Notes under the pieces: model-generated
What the model was told of the DNA's origin: nothing
What the model saw: the letters and a program-made list of their open reading frames with translations, nothing else
Databases searched by the model: none
Program-made: the position numbers and the translations under genes
Shown here: in pieces, positions 1 through 13,875 of the stretch
How positions within the stretch are numbered: the stretch's first letter is position 1
Layout: every line of letters starts with the position of its first letter
Assembly (NCBI RefSeq): GCF_002929295.1
Contig: NZ_PJIM01000001.1
Location: forward strand, 291,940-355,939
Direction: 5' to 3'
Length of the DNA: 64,000 nt
Source of the DNA: Arthrobacter sp. SX1312
Lineage (GTDB): Bacteria; Actinomycetota; Actinomycetes; Actinomycetales; Micrococcaceae

Positions 1-348
1 GCCGCCCTCAAGAAGGACGACGCCGGGCTCGTCGCCGCCGTCGTCCAGCAGTACGACACGCTCGAGGTCCTGATGCTCGGCTGGATGGACGAGGAGGCGC
101 TGCGGCGGACCCTGAGCACGGGGCGCGTGACGTTCTACTCGCGGTCCCGCGCGGAGTACTGGCGCAAGGGCGATACCTCGGGGCACCGGCAGTGGGTCAA
201 GGGCGTGGCCCTCGACTGCGACGGCGACGCCCTGCTCGTGACGGTGGACCAGGAGGGCGCGGCCTGCCACACCGGCACCCGCACGTGCTTCGACGGCCGG
301 GCCCTGCCCGCCGAGACCGCCTCCCGGCCCGACCCCGAAGGACTCTGA
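1..348 (+). CDS. hisI: Phosphoribosyl-AMP cyclohydrolase, 5'-truncated
   Basis: Opens the 1-(5-phosphoribosyl)-AMP ring in histidine biosynthesis in the cytoplasm. The frame is open from base 1, so the start lies outside the window; 115 codons remain. The family landmarks are present: LGWMDEEAL, then FYSRSR and [10 protein letters not shown], then the metal-binding stretch DCDGDALL and a downstream CHTG with Cys and His ligands. The gene ends 3 bp before trpE, consistent with a histidine-to-tryptophan transcription unit seen in many actinobacteria. Identification is firm; only the N-terminus is missing. Confidence 0.95.
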   Translation, partial: AALKKDDAGLVAAVVQQYDTLEVLMLGWMDEEALRRTLSTGRVTFYSRSRAEYWRKGDTSGHRQWVKGVALDCDGDALLVTVDQEGAACHTGTRTCFDGRALPAETASRPDPEGL

Positions 349-351
349 CCC

Positions 352-1905
352 ATGCAGCACCTGGGCACGATCAGCCCCACCCTCGAGGAGTTCCGCGCCC
401 TGGCCCGGGCCCGCCGCGTGGTCCCCGTCCACCTGACGGTCCTCGCGGACGCGCACACGCCGATCGGCGTCTACCGCAAACTCGCCGCCGGGCAGCCCGG
501 CACGTTCCTCATGGAATCCGCCGCCGTCGGCGGTGTCTGGTCGCGGTACTCCTTCATCGGCTCGCACTCGCGCGCCACGCTGACCTCCCGGGACGGGCAG
601 GCGCACTGGCTGGGCGAACCCCCGGCCGGCGTCCCCGTGGACGGCAACCCCGTCGAGGCGCTGCGCCTCACGGTCGAGGCCCTGCGCACCGAGCGGTTCG
701 AGGACCTGCCCCCGTTCACGTCCGGGATGGTCGGTTTCGTGGGGTGGGAGGCGGTCCGGCACTGGGAGCGTCTCACCAGCCCCCCGGAGGACGATCTCCT
801 CCTGCCCGAGTTGGCGATGTGCCTGGTGTCCGACCTCGCCATCCACGACAACTCCGCGGGTTCCCTCACCCTCGTCGCCAACGCGATCAACTTCGACAAC
901 ACCGACGAGCGCGTCGACGAGGCCTGGCACGACGCCGTCGCGCGTGTCCAGGGCATGCTCGCGAAGCTCGTCGCGCCCGCGGAGCTCGCCGTCTCCGTGA
1001 TGGCGGCCGACGCACCGGGCGCCGAGGCGTCGATGGACCGCGTCCGCGAATCGTGGTTCGAACCCGACTACCTGGCGGCGATCGAGCGCGGCAAGCGGGC
1101 GATCGTCGACGGCGACGTCTTCCAGGTGGTCATCAGCCGACGCTTCGAGATCGAGTGCGACGCCTCCGCCCTGGACGTCTACCGGATCCTGCGCACCACG
1201 AACCCCAGTCCCTACATGTACCTGTTCAGCCTCGAGGACGCCGACGGGCGGGGCTACTCGATCGTGGGCAGCTCGCCCGAGGCCCTCGTCACGGTGACCG
1301 GGGACGAGGTCATCACCCACCCCATCGCCGGATCGCGGCCCCGGGGCAGGACCACGGAGGAGGACCGCGACCTCGCCGTCGAACTCCGCGCCGACACCAA
1401 GGAGATGGCCGAGCACCTCATGCTCGTCGACCTCGCCCGCAACGACCTCTCCAAGGTGTGCACCCCGGGCAGCGTCGACGTCACGCAGTTCATGGAGGTG
1501 GAGAAATTCAGCCACATCATGCACCTCGTGTCCACCGTGGTGGGACGGCTCGCGCCGTCGAAGAGCGCCTACGACGTCCTGGCGGCGACCTTCCCGGCCG
1601 GCACGCTCTCGGGAGCGCCGAAGCCGCGGGCCCTGCGCCTCATCGACGAGGTGGAGCCGCACCGGCGCGGGATCTACGGCGGGGTGGTCGGCTACCTGGA
1701 CTTCGCGGGCGACATGGACATGGCCATCGCCATCCGGTCGGCGCTGCTCCGCGACGGCAGGGCGTACGTGCAGGCCGGCGGCGGTATCGTCGCCGACTCC
1801 GTGCTCGAGGCGGAAGCACTCGAGACGGTCAACAAGGCGGCGGCCCCGCTCCGGGCGGCGCTGACCGCGGCCGCCCTGCGCCCGGCGACGGCGGACCTCC
1901 CGTGA
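352..1905 (+). CDS. trpE: Anthranilate synthase component I
   Basis: Converts chorismate to anthranilate using ammonia from a glutaminase partner. The 517-aa length is normal. The N-terminal half carries the tryptophan feedback region (LMESAAVGGVWSRYSFIG, about residues 60-77). The C-terminal chorismate-binding half carries LVDLARNDLSKVC (about 363-375), FPAGTLSGAPKPRA and an IQAGGGIV-like stretch (VQAGGGIVADS) near the end. No trpG or trpD lies in this operon, so the glutaminase must be encoded elsewhere. The start is 3 bp after hisI and the end overlaps the next gene by GTGA, implying translational coupling. Confidence 0.97.
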   Translation: MQHLGTISPTLEEFRALARARRVVPVHLTVLADAHTPIGVYRKLAAGQPGTFLMESAAVGGVWSRYSFIGSHSRATLTSRDGQAHWLGEPPAGVPVDGNPVEALRLTVEALRTERFEDLPPFTSGMVGFVGWEAVRHWERLTSPPEDDLLLPELAMCLVSDLAIHDNSAGSLTLVANAINFDNTDERVDEAWHDAVARVQGMLAKLVAPAELAVSVMAADAPGAEASMDRVRESWFEPDYLAAIERGKRAIVDGDVFQVVISRRFEIECDASALDVYRILRTTNPSPYMYLFSLEDADGRGYSIVGSSPEALVTVTGDEVITHPIAGSRPRGRTTEEDRDLAVELRADTKEMAEHLMLVDLARNDLSKVCTPGSVDVTQFMEVEKFSHIMHLVSTVVGRLAPSKSAYDVLAATFPAGTLSGAPKPRALRLIDEVEPHRRGIYGGVVGYLDFAGDMDMAIAIRSALLRDGRAYVQAGGGIVADSVLEAEALETVNKAAAPLRAALTAAALRPATADLP

Positions 1906-2747
1906 GCGCCGCCGCACGCCCCGGCGCGGGTCGCTTCACGCGCCGCGGCGTCGTGGTGCTGGGCATCGTGGTGCTCGCGCTGCTCGCCTTCGGCACGACG
2001 ACGCAGACCTGGCTCACGGTGCGCCTGCCCCAGGACGCCGTCCAGACCCCGGACCTGGCCATCGCCGGCAGCGATGCGGCGACGCCCGTGACGGCATTCG
2101 CCCTCGTGGCACTGGCCGCGGCCCTCGCCGTCTCGATCGCGGGACGCGTCGCCCGGTGGATCATCGCCGTCATCCTCGTGCTCTCCGGGGTCGGGATCAC
2201 GACGTCCAGCGCCGGTGTCGCTCTCGATCCCTCCTCCGCGGCCGAACCGGCCATCGGGGCGGCGATCGGCGTCAGCGGCCTCGCCGGAGCCGAGGCAGCC
2301 GCCACGGCCATGCCCTGGGTCGCCGCCGCGGCCGGGCTCCTCCTGGTGCTCGCGGCGGCCTGGGTGGTGCTCGCCGGACGGACCTGGGGCATCAACCGGC
2401 GGTACGACGCCGGGGCGTCCCGCACGGTCCACGCCGCCCCGGGAAGTCCGCAGCCCGGAGCGCCCGCACCTTCGACGGGCGACGTGCCGCCCGGCGTCGT
2501 GCCCGGCGGCGAGGATGCCGCCCAGGACGCCGTCGCCGACCCGGGCCCCGCACCCGACGCCGCACCCGACGCCGCTCCGGGGTCCTCGACGGAGCGCTCG
2601 ACCGAGCCCCTGACCGGCCCCTCGCCCGACGAGCCGGGCCGGGGCCAGGGCGGGAAGCCACCGACGCCCCCGCAGCGGGGGAGTGCCCACGCCGACGAGA
2701 TCGACAGCTGGGACGAACTCTCGCGCGGCAACGACCCGACGCGCTGA
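1902..2747 (+). CDS. Trp biosynthesis-associated membrane protein
   Basis: Belongs to the actinobacterial family of membrane proteins found inside trp operons; its biochemical role is not established. It starts with GTG overlapping the trpE stop (GTGA). The 281-aa protein has about four hydrophobic segments (about residues 17-35, 65-82, 88-105 and 145-170) separated by Ala/Val-rich loops, then a roughly 100-aa Pro/Ala/Gly/Asp-rich tail that is probably disordered and cytoplasmic. The tail composition explains the long overlapping open frames on both strands here, which are not genes. Confidence 0.85.
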   Translation: MSAAARPGAGRFTRRGVVVLGIVVLALLAFGTTTQTWLTVRLPQDAVQTPDLAIAGSDAATPVTAFALVALAAALAVSIAGRVARWIIAVILVLSGVGITTSSAGVALDPSSAAEPAIGAAIGVSGLAGAEAAATAMPWVAAAAGLLLVLAAAWVVLAGRTWGINRRYDAGASRTVHAAPGSPQPGAPAPSTGDVPPGVVPGGEDAAQDAVADPGPAPDAAPDAAPGSSTERSTEPLTGPSPDEPGRGQGGKPPTPPQRGSAHADEIDSWDELSRGNDPTR

Positions 2748-2854
2748 CCACGACCGCACGCCCACCCCGCCGGCCCTGCTGGAGGCCGCCCCGTGCCGCT
2801 GCGCCGTCCCATCAATGGCAGAATGGGACAAGACCCGTTCGAAGGAGATTACCC

Positions 2855-3160
2855 ATGGCATCCGAGACCCGCGCCAGCGCCACCCGCAACACCCCGGCCA
2901 GCCACGCCCAGATGGGTGACGAGACGATCGGCCACGGCAACAGCCCCGCCGCGTGGACCTGCGTGCTGATCATGCTGGCCGGCGCCGCCATCGCCTCCTT
3001 CGCCTACATCCTCGCGAGCACCGAGGGCAACCACGACTTCGGGACCCTCCTGTTCTGGGTCGGGATCGGCATCATGTTCGTCGGCCTGATCGTCGGCTTC
3101 ATCATGCGCAAGATCGGCTACGGCGTGGGTGGATCGAAGCTCAAGAACAACGGCCACTAG
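2855..3160 (+). CDS. HGxxPAAW family small membrane protein
   Basis: A 101-aa member of the actinobacterial HGxxPAAW family, named for the motif seen here as HGNSPAAW (residues 27-34). Two transmembrane segments follow (about 38-53 and 65-82) and then a short basic C-terminus. The start is supported by a strong ribosome binding site, GAAGGAG, 7 nt upstream. It ends directly against trpC (TAG then ATG with no gap). These proteins habitually sit between trpE and trpC in Micrococcales; the function is unknown. Confidence 0.9.
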   Translation: MASETRASATRNTPASHAQMGDETIGHGNSPAAWTCVLIMLAGAAIASFAYILASTEGNHDFGTLLFWVGIGIMFVGLIVGFIMRKIGYGVGGSKLKNNGH

Positions 3161-3988
3161 ATGACGGTCCTCGACGACATCATCGACGGCGTCCGCGAGG
3201 ACCTCGCGGAACGCCGACGCACACTGCCCCTCGACGCCGTGCGAGCGGCCGCCCTCGCAGCCCCTGTGCCGCTCGATGCATTCGAGGCCCTCGGTGCCGG
3301 ACAGGGCGGAGCCATGGCGGTCATCGCCGAGGTGAAGCGCAGCAGCCCGTCCAAGGGCGCCCTCGCGGACATCGCCGACCCGGCCGCCCTGGCAGCCCGG
3401 TACGAGAAGGGTGGCGCTGCCGTCATCTCCGTGCTCACCGAGCAGCGACGTTTCGGCGGATCGCTCGCGGATCTCGACGCCGTCCGTGCGGCGGTGGCCC
3501 TCCCCGTGCTCCGCAAGGACTTCACGGTCGACGCGTACCAGATCTGGGAAGCACGCGCACACGGTGCCGACGTCGTCCTGCTCATCGTCGCCGCCCTCAC
3601 CGACGAGGAGCTGGGCGCGTTCCTCACCCTCACCACCGACCTCGGGATGCACGCGATCGTCGAGACGCACACGGCCGACGAGGTGCGCCGGGCCGTGGCG
3701 GCCGGCGCCGCGATCGTCGGCGTCAACGTGCGCAACCTGAAGACCTTGGACATCCACCGCGGGGTCTTCGCGGAACTGGCGCACCTCATCCCGTCGGGGA
3801 CGGTCGTCATCGCCGAATCCGGCGTCCGCGACGCCTCCGACGTCGCCGACTACGCGGCCGGCGGCGCGCACGCCGTCCTGGTAGGGGAGGCGCTGGTCCG
3901 CCACAGCGATCCGGCGGCGACCATCGACGAGTTCAGGCGCGCCGGCTCGGACGTCCGGCAGAGCCTGGACACGCCCGCGCACGGCTGA
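3161..3988 (+). CDS. trpC: Indole-3-glycerol phosphate synthase
   Basis: Closes the indole ring in tryptophan synthesis (CdRP to indole-3-glycerol phosphate). The protein is 275 aa, a single TIM barrel. Signature stretches are [10 protein letters not shown] (about residues 54-63, phosphate and catalytic Lys), [21 protein letters not shown] (broken here as [10 protein letters not shown] then [11 protein letters not shown]), [11 protein letters not shown] and AESGV with the C-terminal phosphate-binding turn. It begins immediately after the stop of the preceding gene, so it is almost certainly co-translated. Confidence 0.96.
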   Translation: MTVLDDIIDGVREDLAERRRTLPLDAVRAAALAAPVPLDAFEALGAGQGGAMAVIAEVKRSSPSKGALADIADPAALAARYEKGGAAVISVLTEQRRFGGSLADLDAVRAAVALPVLRKDFTVDAYQIWEARAHGADVVLLIVAALTDEELGAFLTLTTDLGMHAIVETHTADEVRRAVAAGAAIVGVNVRNLKTLDIHRGVFAELAHLIPSGTVVIAESGVRDASDVADYAAGGAHAVLVGEALVRHSDPAATIDEFRRAGSDVRQSLDTPAHG

Positions 3989-3992
3989 CGGA

Positions 3993-4012
3993 TCCCGCCG
4001 CCCCCGGCGGGA
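3993..4012 (+). other. Hairpin in the trpC-trpB gap
   Basis: An 8-bp perfect inverted repeat (TCCCGCCG / CGGCGGGA, loop CCCC) lies just after trpC in a 120-bp gap before trpB. It has no T-run. It could be a weak attenuator, an RNA processing site or a stabiliser of the upstream mRNA. No leader peptide rich in Trp codons was seen in the gap. Confidence 0.35.
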
Positions 4013-4108
4013 CAGCGAGCAGTACACGGACCGGCCACCCCGGTCCACCGGCGACCCGGGCGGCACCCACCGCCGAGTCAGGACCAACAGGACAGGAACG
4101 CTGAAGCC

Positions 4109-5469
<1,361 letters not shown>

Positions 5470-5473
<4 letters not shown>

Positions 5474-6306
5474 CCACGCATCCCGCCACTGCTCCCTCGA
5501 CCGGTCCCGCCACCGGCTCCAAGGCCGCCGCCGCCATCGAGAAGGCACGCAGCGAAGGCCGCGCCGCCCTCATCGGCTACCTGCCCGCCGGCTTCCCCGA
5601 CGTCCAGGCGACCATCGACGCCGGCATCGCCATGGCGGAGAACGGCGTGGACCTCATCGAGATCGGCATCCCGTACTCGGACCCGGTCATGGACGGGCAC
5701 GTCATCCAGGAAGCGACGGTCGAGGCGCTGGCCAACGGCTTCACCGTCCCCCGGATCTTCGACGTCGTCGCCGGCATCACGAGCGCCACCGATGCCGCCG
5801 TCCTCGTCATGACCTACTGGAACCCGGTCATGCGCATGGGCGTCCGCGAGTTCGCCGAGCGCCTCGCCGCCGCGGGCGGCGCCGGGCTCATCACCCCGGA
5901 CCTCATCCCCGACGAGGCTTCCGAATGGCTCGAGGCCTCCGACGCATTCGGCCTCGACCGCGTGTTCCTCGTGGCACCGTCAACCTCCCCGCAGCGCATG
6001 CAGGCCACCGTCGACGCCAGCAGGGGATTCGTCTACGCCGTGTCCGTGATGGGCGTGACCGGTGCGAGGACCTCGGTCGGTGCCGCCGCCCGGGCCGTCG
6101 TCGACGCGGCGCACGCCGCCGGTGCCGAGCGGGTCTGCGTGGGGCTCGGGGTCTCGTCCTCCGCCCAGGTGCGCGAGATCGGCGCGTACGCCGACGGCGT
6201 GATCGTGGGCACCGCCCTCGTCGCCGCCCTGCGCGACGGCGGAGTGGACGCCGTCGCCGAGCTCACGCGCGAACTGAGCACCGGCACGGGCAAGGCGTCC
6301 GCGTGA
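5470..6306 (+). CDS. trpA: Tryptophan synthase alpha chain
   Basis: Cleaves indole-3-glycerol phosphate to indole and glyceraldehyde 3-phosphate and channels indole to TrpB. The 278-aa protein starts at GTG inside the trpB stop. The two catalytic acids are in [15 protein letters not shown] (Glu and Asp, about residues 61-75). [10 protein letters not shown] and the C-terminal GVIVGTALV form the phosphate-binding region. It overlaps lgt by GTGA. Confidence 0.97.
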
Positions 6307-7409
6307 TCGGCGCACGCCTCGCCGCGTCGATCCCCAGCCCGCCCCCGGAGTGGGCGAGCTTCAGCCTCGGCCCCGTCACCCTCCACGCGTACGCCCTGTG
6401 CATCCTCGCCGGCATCCTCCTCGCGCTCCTCCTCACGCAGAAGCGGTTCGTCTCCTTCGGCGGCCACGCGGACGCGGTGTGGGACATCGCCATCTGGGCC
6501 ATCCCGTTCGGCATCGTCGGCGGTCGGCTCTACCACGTGTTCTCCTCCCCGGACGCCTACTTCGGCCCGGACGGTGACCTCGCGCGCATCCCGCAGATCT
6601 GGCAGGGCGGCCTCGGGATCTGGGGCGCGATCGCCCTCGGCGCCGTCGGAGCCTGGATCGGCGCCCGGCGCGCGGGCGTCAAGCTCTCCGCCTTCGCCGA
6701 CGCCGCCGCGCCCGGTGTGCTGCTCGCCCAGGCCGTCGGACGGCTCGGCAACTGGTTCAACCAGGAGCTCTTCGGCGCACCCACCACGCTGCCGTGGGGC
6801 CTCGAGATCGACGCCGACAACGCGAACTTCCCGCCCGGCGCCGCCCCCGGCACGCTGTTCCACCCCACGTTCCTCTACGAGCTGCTCTGGAACCTCGCCG
6901 GCGTCGCCCTCCTGCTGCTGCTCTCGCGGAAGATCACCCTGCGCGGCGGCCGCATGTTCTGGCTCTACGCGGCCTACTACACGCTCGGACGCGTCTGGAT
7001 CGAGGCGCTCCGTATCGACGACGCCGAGATGATCACGTTCTTCGGCGTCACCCAGCGCCTCAACGTGTGGACCAGCATCGCCGTCCTTCTCGTGTCCGTC
7101 GCCGTCCTCGTCTACCTCTCGGTCAAGCGGGACCGCGTCGAGGAGCTGGTGGTCTACCTGCCGGGCCGCGAACCGAAGCCGGCCGACGCCGTCGGTGACG
7201 ACGGGGCAGCGGACGGCAGCGTGGACAGCGGGTCCGACGACAGCGCCGCGACAGCCGTGGGCAGTGCCTCGGGAACGGGCGACGGTGCGGGGACGACGTC
7301 GGAAAAAGGCGCCTCCCGTAACGCTTCAGCCACAGGTGGCCACGCCTCGGACACGGGGCAAAGCGGGCGGAATGACCGTGGTAACCTGTCCGAAACAGAC
7401 GGTTCCTGA
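6303..7409 (+). CDS. lgt: Prolipoprotein diacylglyceryl transferase
   Basis: Integral membrane enzyme that attaches diacylglycerol to the lipobox cysteine of prelipoproteins. The GTG start sits inside the trpA stop, giving a 368-aa product with about seven membrane segments. The family signature is GRLGNWFNQELFG (about residues 144-156), with the conserved HPTFLYE after it. The last 90 residues, beyond the final membrane helix, are a Ser/Gly/Asp-rich tail not needed in most Lgt proteins. Co-translation with trpA is a positional habit in actinobacteria rather than a metabolic link. Confidence 0.95.
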   Translation: MIGARLAASIPSPPPEWASFSLGPVTLHAYALCILAGILLALLLTQKRFVSFGGHADAVWDIAIWAIPFGIVGGRLYHVFSSPDAYFGPDGDLARIPQIWQGGLGIWGAIALGAVGAWIGARRAGVKLSAFADAAAPGVLLAQAVGRLGNWFNQELFGAPTTLPWGLEIDADNANFPPGAAPGTLFHPTFLYELLWNLAGVALLLLLSRKITLRGGRMFWLYAAYYTLGRVWIEALRIDDAEMITFFGVTQRLNVWTSIAVLLVSVAVLVYLSVKRDRVEELVVYLPGREPKPADAVGDDGAADGSVDSGSDDSAATAVGSASGTGDGAGTTSEKGASRNASATGGHASDTGQSGRNDRGNLSETDGS

Positions 7410-7743
7410 GTAGGCGATCCGCGTACTCGGGCCCCCGCGCAAGCGGAGCCGCGGGATTCGGTCCCCGACAGCAGTCCCTGGGCCACCGCCCCTCAAGGAC
7501 GCAACACCACATCGTTGTGGACTCCAGGTGCGACGGCCGGATCACCCTCCGACCCCGCACCGACATCGCCGCCACGGGTGCCTGATGCCCGCAGCACCTG
7601 CCCGCCAACAGCGCCGGGCACCACCGGCAGAGGTGCCGGCACTCGAGATACACACGACGGCGACCGCTCCCAGACAGCGGCGCCCGCGGGGCCAAAGGCT
7701 GTCCCCTCCCGACGCTCCATCATGGGGGAAGGATCCTTATCTG
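7410..7743 (+). other. Leader region of gltB, no gene seen
   Basis: This 334-bp stretch lies between lgt and gltB. No convincing short gene was seen. It ends in GGGGGAAGGATCC about 10-14 nt before the gltB ATG, which provides the ribosome binding site inside a small palindrome (AAGGATCCTT). A promoter and nitrogen-responsive leader would be expected here, but I recognise no known RNA motif. Confidence 0.5.
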
Positions 7744-10700
7744 ATGACTGCTTTGACGCCAGGAACGCCCACCGAGGCCGCACCAGCGGCCACGACGCCC
7801 CCCACGGGCGACGACGCCGAGGCCGTGACCTCGCCCTTCACCCGGTTCGCCTCCGTGCCGGAGGCCTCGGGCCTCTACAACCCCGAGAACGAGAAGGACG
7901 CGTGCGGCCTCGCGGTCATCGCGACCCTGCGCGGCGAGCCCGGACACGACATCGTCGACGCGGCCCTCACCGCACTGCGCAACCTCGAGCACCGCGGTGC
8001 CGTCGGAGCGGACGAGGGCACCGGCGACGGCGCGGGCCTGCTGACGCAGATCCCCGACGAGTTCTTCCGCGCGGTCGTCGACTTCCGGCTGCCGCCCGCC
8101 GGCTCCTACGTGGTCGGCACCGCCTTCCTCCCGACCGAGGGGAAGGAGCAGGCCACCGCGCGCGCGGGCCTCGAATCGCTGGCGGAGGCCGAGGGGCTCG
8201 AGGTGCTCGGCTGGCGCGTCGTACCCGTGGTCGCGGACCTCGTCGGCGCCATGGCGCGTGCCTGCATGCCGCACTTCGTCCAGCTGTTCCTCGCGCCCCT
8301 GGACGGCGACCCCTCCGACCTCGACGCGAAGGCGTTCCGGGTGCGCAAGCGGGCGCAGAACAAGTACGGCGTGTACTTCCCGTCGCTGTCCTCGAAGACC
8401 ATCGTCTACAAGGGCATGCTGACCACCGCGCAGCTCGAGCCGTTCTACCCCGACCTCTCCGACGAGCGCTTCAAGACCTGCCTCGGGATCGTCCACTCGC
8501 GGTTCTCCACCAACACCTTCCCGTCGTGGCCGCTCGCCCAGCCGTTCCGCACCATCGCCCACAACGGCGAGATCAACACGGTGAAGGGCAACCGCAACTG
8601 GATGCGTGCACGGCAGTCGCAGCTGTCCAACCCGCTGCTGGGAGACGCGCCCGAAGAGCTCTACCCCATCTGCACCCCGGGCGCCTCCGACTCCGCGACC
8701 TTCGACGAGGTCGCCGAACTCCTGACCCTCTCGGGACGCCCGATCACGCACTCCATCATGATGATGATCCCGGAGGCGTGGGAGAACCACGCCACCATGG
8801 ATCCTGCGCGCCGGGCCTTCTACCAGTACCACTCCATGCTCATGGAGCCCTGGGACGGCCCCGCCGCGGTGTCCTTCACGGACGGCCGCCTCGTCGGCGC
8901 CGTCCTCGACCGCAACGGCCTGCGCCCCGCGCGCTACTGGGTGACAGAGGACGGCCTCGTCATCCTGGCCTCCGAGGTGGGCGTGCTCGACGTCGAACCC
9001 TCCCGCGTGGTCCGCAAGGGCCGCGTCTCGCCGGGCAAGATGTTCCTCGTCGACACCGAGGCGGGCCGGCTCATCGAGGACCAGGAGATCAAGGCGGAGA
9101 TCGCCGCCGCGAACCCGTGGGGCGAGTGGGTCAAGGAGAACCTGATCCAGCTCGAGGACCTCCCCGAGCGCGAGCACGTCATCCACACCAAGGCGTCCAT
9201 CAACCGGCGCCAGCGCACCTTCGGCTACACGCAGGAGGAACTGCGCATCCTGCTCGGCCCGATGGCGAAGACCGGCGCGGAGCCCCTCGGCGCCATGGGC
9301 TCGGACACGCCCATCGCGGTGCTCTCCAAGCGCCCGCGCCTGCTCTTCGACTACTTCGTGCAGTCCTTCGCGCAGGTCACGAACCCGCCCCTCGACTCCA
9401 TCCGCGAGGAACTCGTGACCTCCATGGGCGTCACGATCGGCCCCGACGGCAACCTGCTGTCCACGGGTCGCGTCCGCTCCAAGCAGATCGCCCTGAAGTT
9501 CCCCGTCATCACCAATGACGAGCTGGCGAAGATCGCCAACCTCGAGACCGACGACGGCGACCGGCTGACCGTCCGCGTCCGCGGACTGTACCGGCACGAC
9601 GGCGGCGAGTCCGCGCTGCGCGCCCGGCTCGCGGAGATCTGCGAGCAGGTCTCGAGCGCGCTGAACCGCGGCGTCGAGTACGTGGTCCTCTCCGACCGCG
9701 ACTCGAACGCGCAGTGGGCCCCCATCCCGTCCCTGCTCCTGACCAGCGCCGTCCACCACCACCTCCTCCGGAGCGCCACGCGCACCAAGACGTCCCTCGT
9801 GGTCGAGGCCGGTGACGTCCGTGAGGTCCACCACGTCGCGGTGCTGATCGGGTACGGCGCCTCCGCGGTGAACCCGTACCTGGCGATGGAGAGCTGCGAG
9901 GAACTGGTCCGCAACGGCGACATCACCGGCGTCACCGCCGAGACCGCCGTCGCGCACCTCATCAAGGGCCTCGGCAAGGGCGTCCTCAAGATCATGTCCA
10001 AGATGGGCATCTCCACCGTCAGCTCCTACTGCGGCGCCCAGACCTTCGAGGCGCTCGGGCTCTCGCAGGAGCTCGTGGACGAGTACTTCCACGGAACCCA
10101 GACCCAGCTCGGCGGCATCGGCCTCGACGTGGTCGCGGCCGAGACCGCGGCCCGGCACGACAGCGCCTATCCCGAGGACGGCATCGAGGACCCGCACCGC
10201 GGCCTCGACAACGGCGGCGAGTACCAGTGGCGCCGCGAGGGCCCGCCCCACCTGTTCAACCCGGAGACCGTCTTCCGGCTGCAGCACGCCACCCGGGAGC
10301 GCCGCTACGACATCTTCAAGGCCTACACCCGGGGGGTGGACGACCAGTCCCGGGACCTGATGACGCTGCGCGGGCTGCTGCGGCTCCGCGGCGACGCCCG
10401 CGCGCCGATCAGCATCGACGAGGTGGAGCCCGTCTCGTCCATCGTCAAGCGGTTCTCCACCGGCGCCATGAGCTACGGCTCCATCTCGCAGGAGGCGCAC
10501 GAGACGCTCGCCATCGCGATGAACCGCCTGGGCGCCAAGTCCAACACGGGCGAGGGCGGCGAGGACGTCGAACGCCTGCTGGACCCGGAGCGCCGCTCCG
10601 CCATCAAGCAGGTGGCCTCCGGCCGGTTCGGTGTCACGAGTCTCTACCTGACCAACGCGGACGACATCCAGATCAAGATGGCGCAGGGGGCCAAGCCCGG

Positions 10701-12370
10701 TGAGGGCGGGCAGCTCATGAGCCAGAAGGTCTACCCGTGGATCGCCCGCACACGGCACTCCACGCCCGGCGTGGCGCTGATCTCCCCGCCGCCGCACCAC
10801 GACATCTACTCGATCGAGGACCTCGCCCAGCTCATCTACGACCTCAAGCGGTCCAACCCGAGCGCCCGCGTCCACGTGAAGCTCGTCTCCGAGGTCGGCA
10901 TCGGCACGGTCGCGGCCGGCGTCACGAAGGCCAAGGCCGACGTCGTCCTGGTGTCCGGGCACGACGGCGGCACCGGCGCCAGCCCGCTCAACTCCCTGAA
11001 GCACGCCGGCATCCCCTGGGAGCTCGGCCTCGCCGAGACGCAGCAGACGCTCATGCTCAACGGCCTCCGCGACCGCGTGGTGGTCCAGGTGGACGGGCAG
11101 CTGAAGACGGGGCGCGACGTCGTCATCGCGGCCCTGCTGGGCGGCGAGGAGTTCGGGTTCGCCACGGCGCCGCTCGTTGTCTCCGGCTGCATCATGATGC
11201 GCGTATGCCACCTGGACACCTGCCCGGTGGGTGTCGCGACGCAGAACCCCGAGCTCCGCAGCCGCTTCACGGGCAAGCCGGAGTTCGTGGTCAACTTCTT
11301 CGAGTTCATCGCCGAGGAGGTCCGCGAACTCCTCGCCGAACTCGGCTTCCGGACCCTCGAGGACGCCATCGGCCACAGCGAGCTGCTCGACGCCCGGGAG
11401 GCGATCGAGCACTGGAAGGCCGACGGCCTGGACCTCGACCCGATCCTCCGCGGCAACGAGTTCGGCCCGGGGGAGCCGATGCGGAACATGCTCAAGCAGA
11501 ACCACGACCTGGACCAGCACTTCGACAACAAGCTCATCGAGATGAGCGCCGACGCGCTGCAGCACCGGGCGCCCGTGCGCATCTCGGTGGACGTCGTCAA
11601 CACCGACCGTTCGGTGGGCACGATGCTCGGCCACGAGGTCACCCGCACGTTCGGCCTCGACACCCTTCCCACCAACACCATCGACGTCACCCTCACGGGC
11701 CAGGCCGGGCAGTCGCTCGGCGCGTTCCTGCCCGCCGGCATCACCCTCCGGCTCCTCGGCGACTCCAACGACTACGTGGGCAAGGGGCTGTCCGGCGGGC
11801 GCATCATCGTCCGGCCGGACCGCGCCAACGTGTTCCGCGCGGACCACAACGTGATCGCCGGCAACGTGATCGGCTACGGAGCCACCAGCGGCGAGATGTT
11901 CCTGCGCGGGCAGGTGGGGGAGCGCTTCCTCGTCCGGAACTCCGGAGCCACCGCCGTCGCCGAGGGCATCGGCGACCACGGCTGCGAGTACATGACCGGC
12001 GGCCAGGCGCTGATCCTCGGCCGGACGGGCCGGAACTTCGGTGCCGGCATGTCCGGAGGGACGGCCTTCGTGCTGGACCTCGAGCGTGCCCGGGTCAACC
12101 GGCAGAGCCTCGAGAACGGTGAGCTGCTGCTCGTCGATCTCGACGCCGAGGACGTCGAGATCGTCCGGCAGCTGCTGATCCGGCACGTCGAGGAGACCGA
12201 GTCGACCCTCGCCGAGAGCCTCCTCGACTCCTTCGAGGACACCATTGCACGATTCACCAAGGTCCTGCCCCGCGACTACGCCGCGGTGCTGGACGCCCGC
12301 GCCACCGCCGTCGAGCAGGGTCTCGACCCTGACGGCGAAGAGGCGTGGACCAAGATTCTGGAGGTAACCG

Positions 12371-12378
<8 letters not shown>
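7744..12378 (+). CDS. gltB: Glutamate synthase (NADPH) large subunit
   Basis: Transfers the glutamine amide to 2-oxoglutarate, giving two glutamates. The protein is 1544 aa, normal for the family. A propeptide of 53 residues should be removed to expose Cys54 ([10 protein letters not shown]) as the N-terminal nucleophile of the glutaminase domain. The FMN synthase domain follows (about 860-1250; [11 protein letters not shown] is the FMN and substrate loop). A Cys cluster, [17 protein letters not shown], supplies 3Fe-4S ligands, and a beta-helical GXGXG domain forms the end. gltD begins 8 bp before its stop. Confidence 0.97.
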
Positions 12379-13828
<1,450 letters not shown>

Positions 13829-13862
13829 CCGGCTCCACCACTTTTCTCCCGACCAACACGAC

Positions 13863-13868
13863 TAGGCT
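13863..13868 (+). promoter_or_regulatory. Putative -10 element for leaderless pyk transcription
   Basis: TAGGCT lies 7 bp before the pyk ATG. Actinobacterial leaderless mRNAs often have a TANNNT box at this distance, so transcription could begin at the start codon. No ribosome binding site precedes the ATG. The -35 region near 13840-13846 (CTTTTC) is weak. Confidence 0.4.
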
Positions 13869-13875
13869 AGGTTCC

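Noticed and set aside
192-1900. Long plus-strand frame through hisI and trpE joined to the Trp membrane protein
   Set aside because: Only the part after GTG 1902 is real; the rest is Arg/Pro-rich shadow of trpE in another frame.
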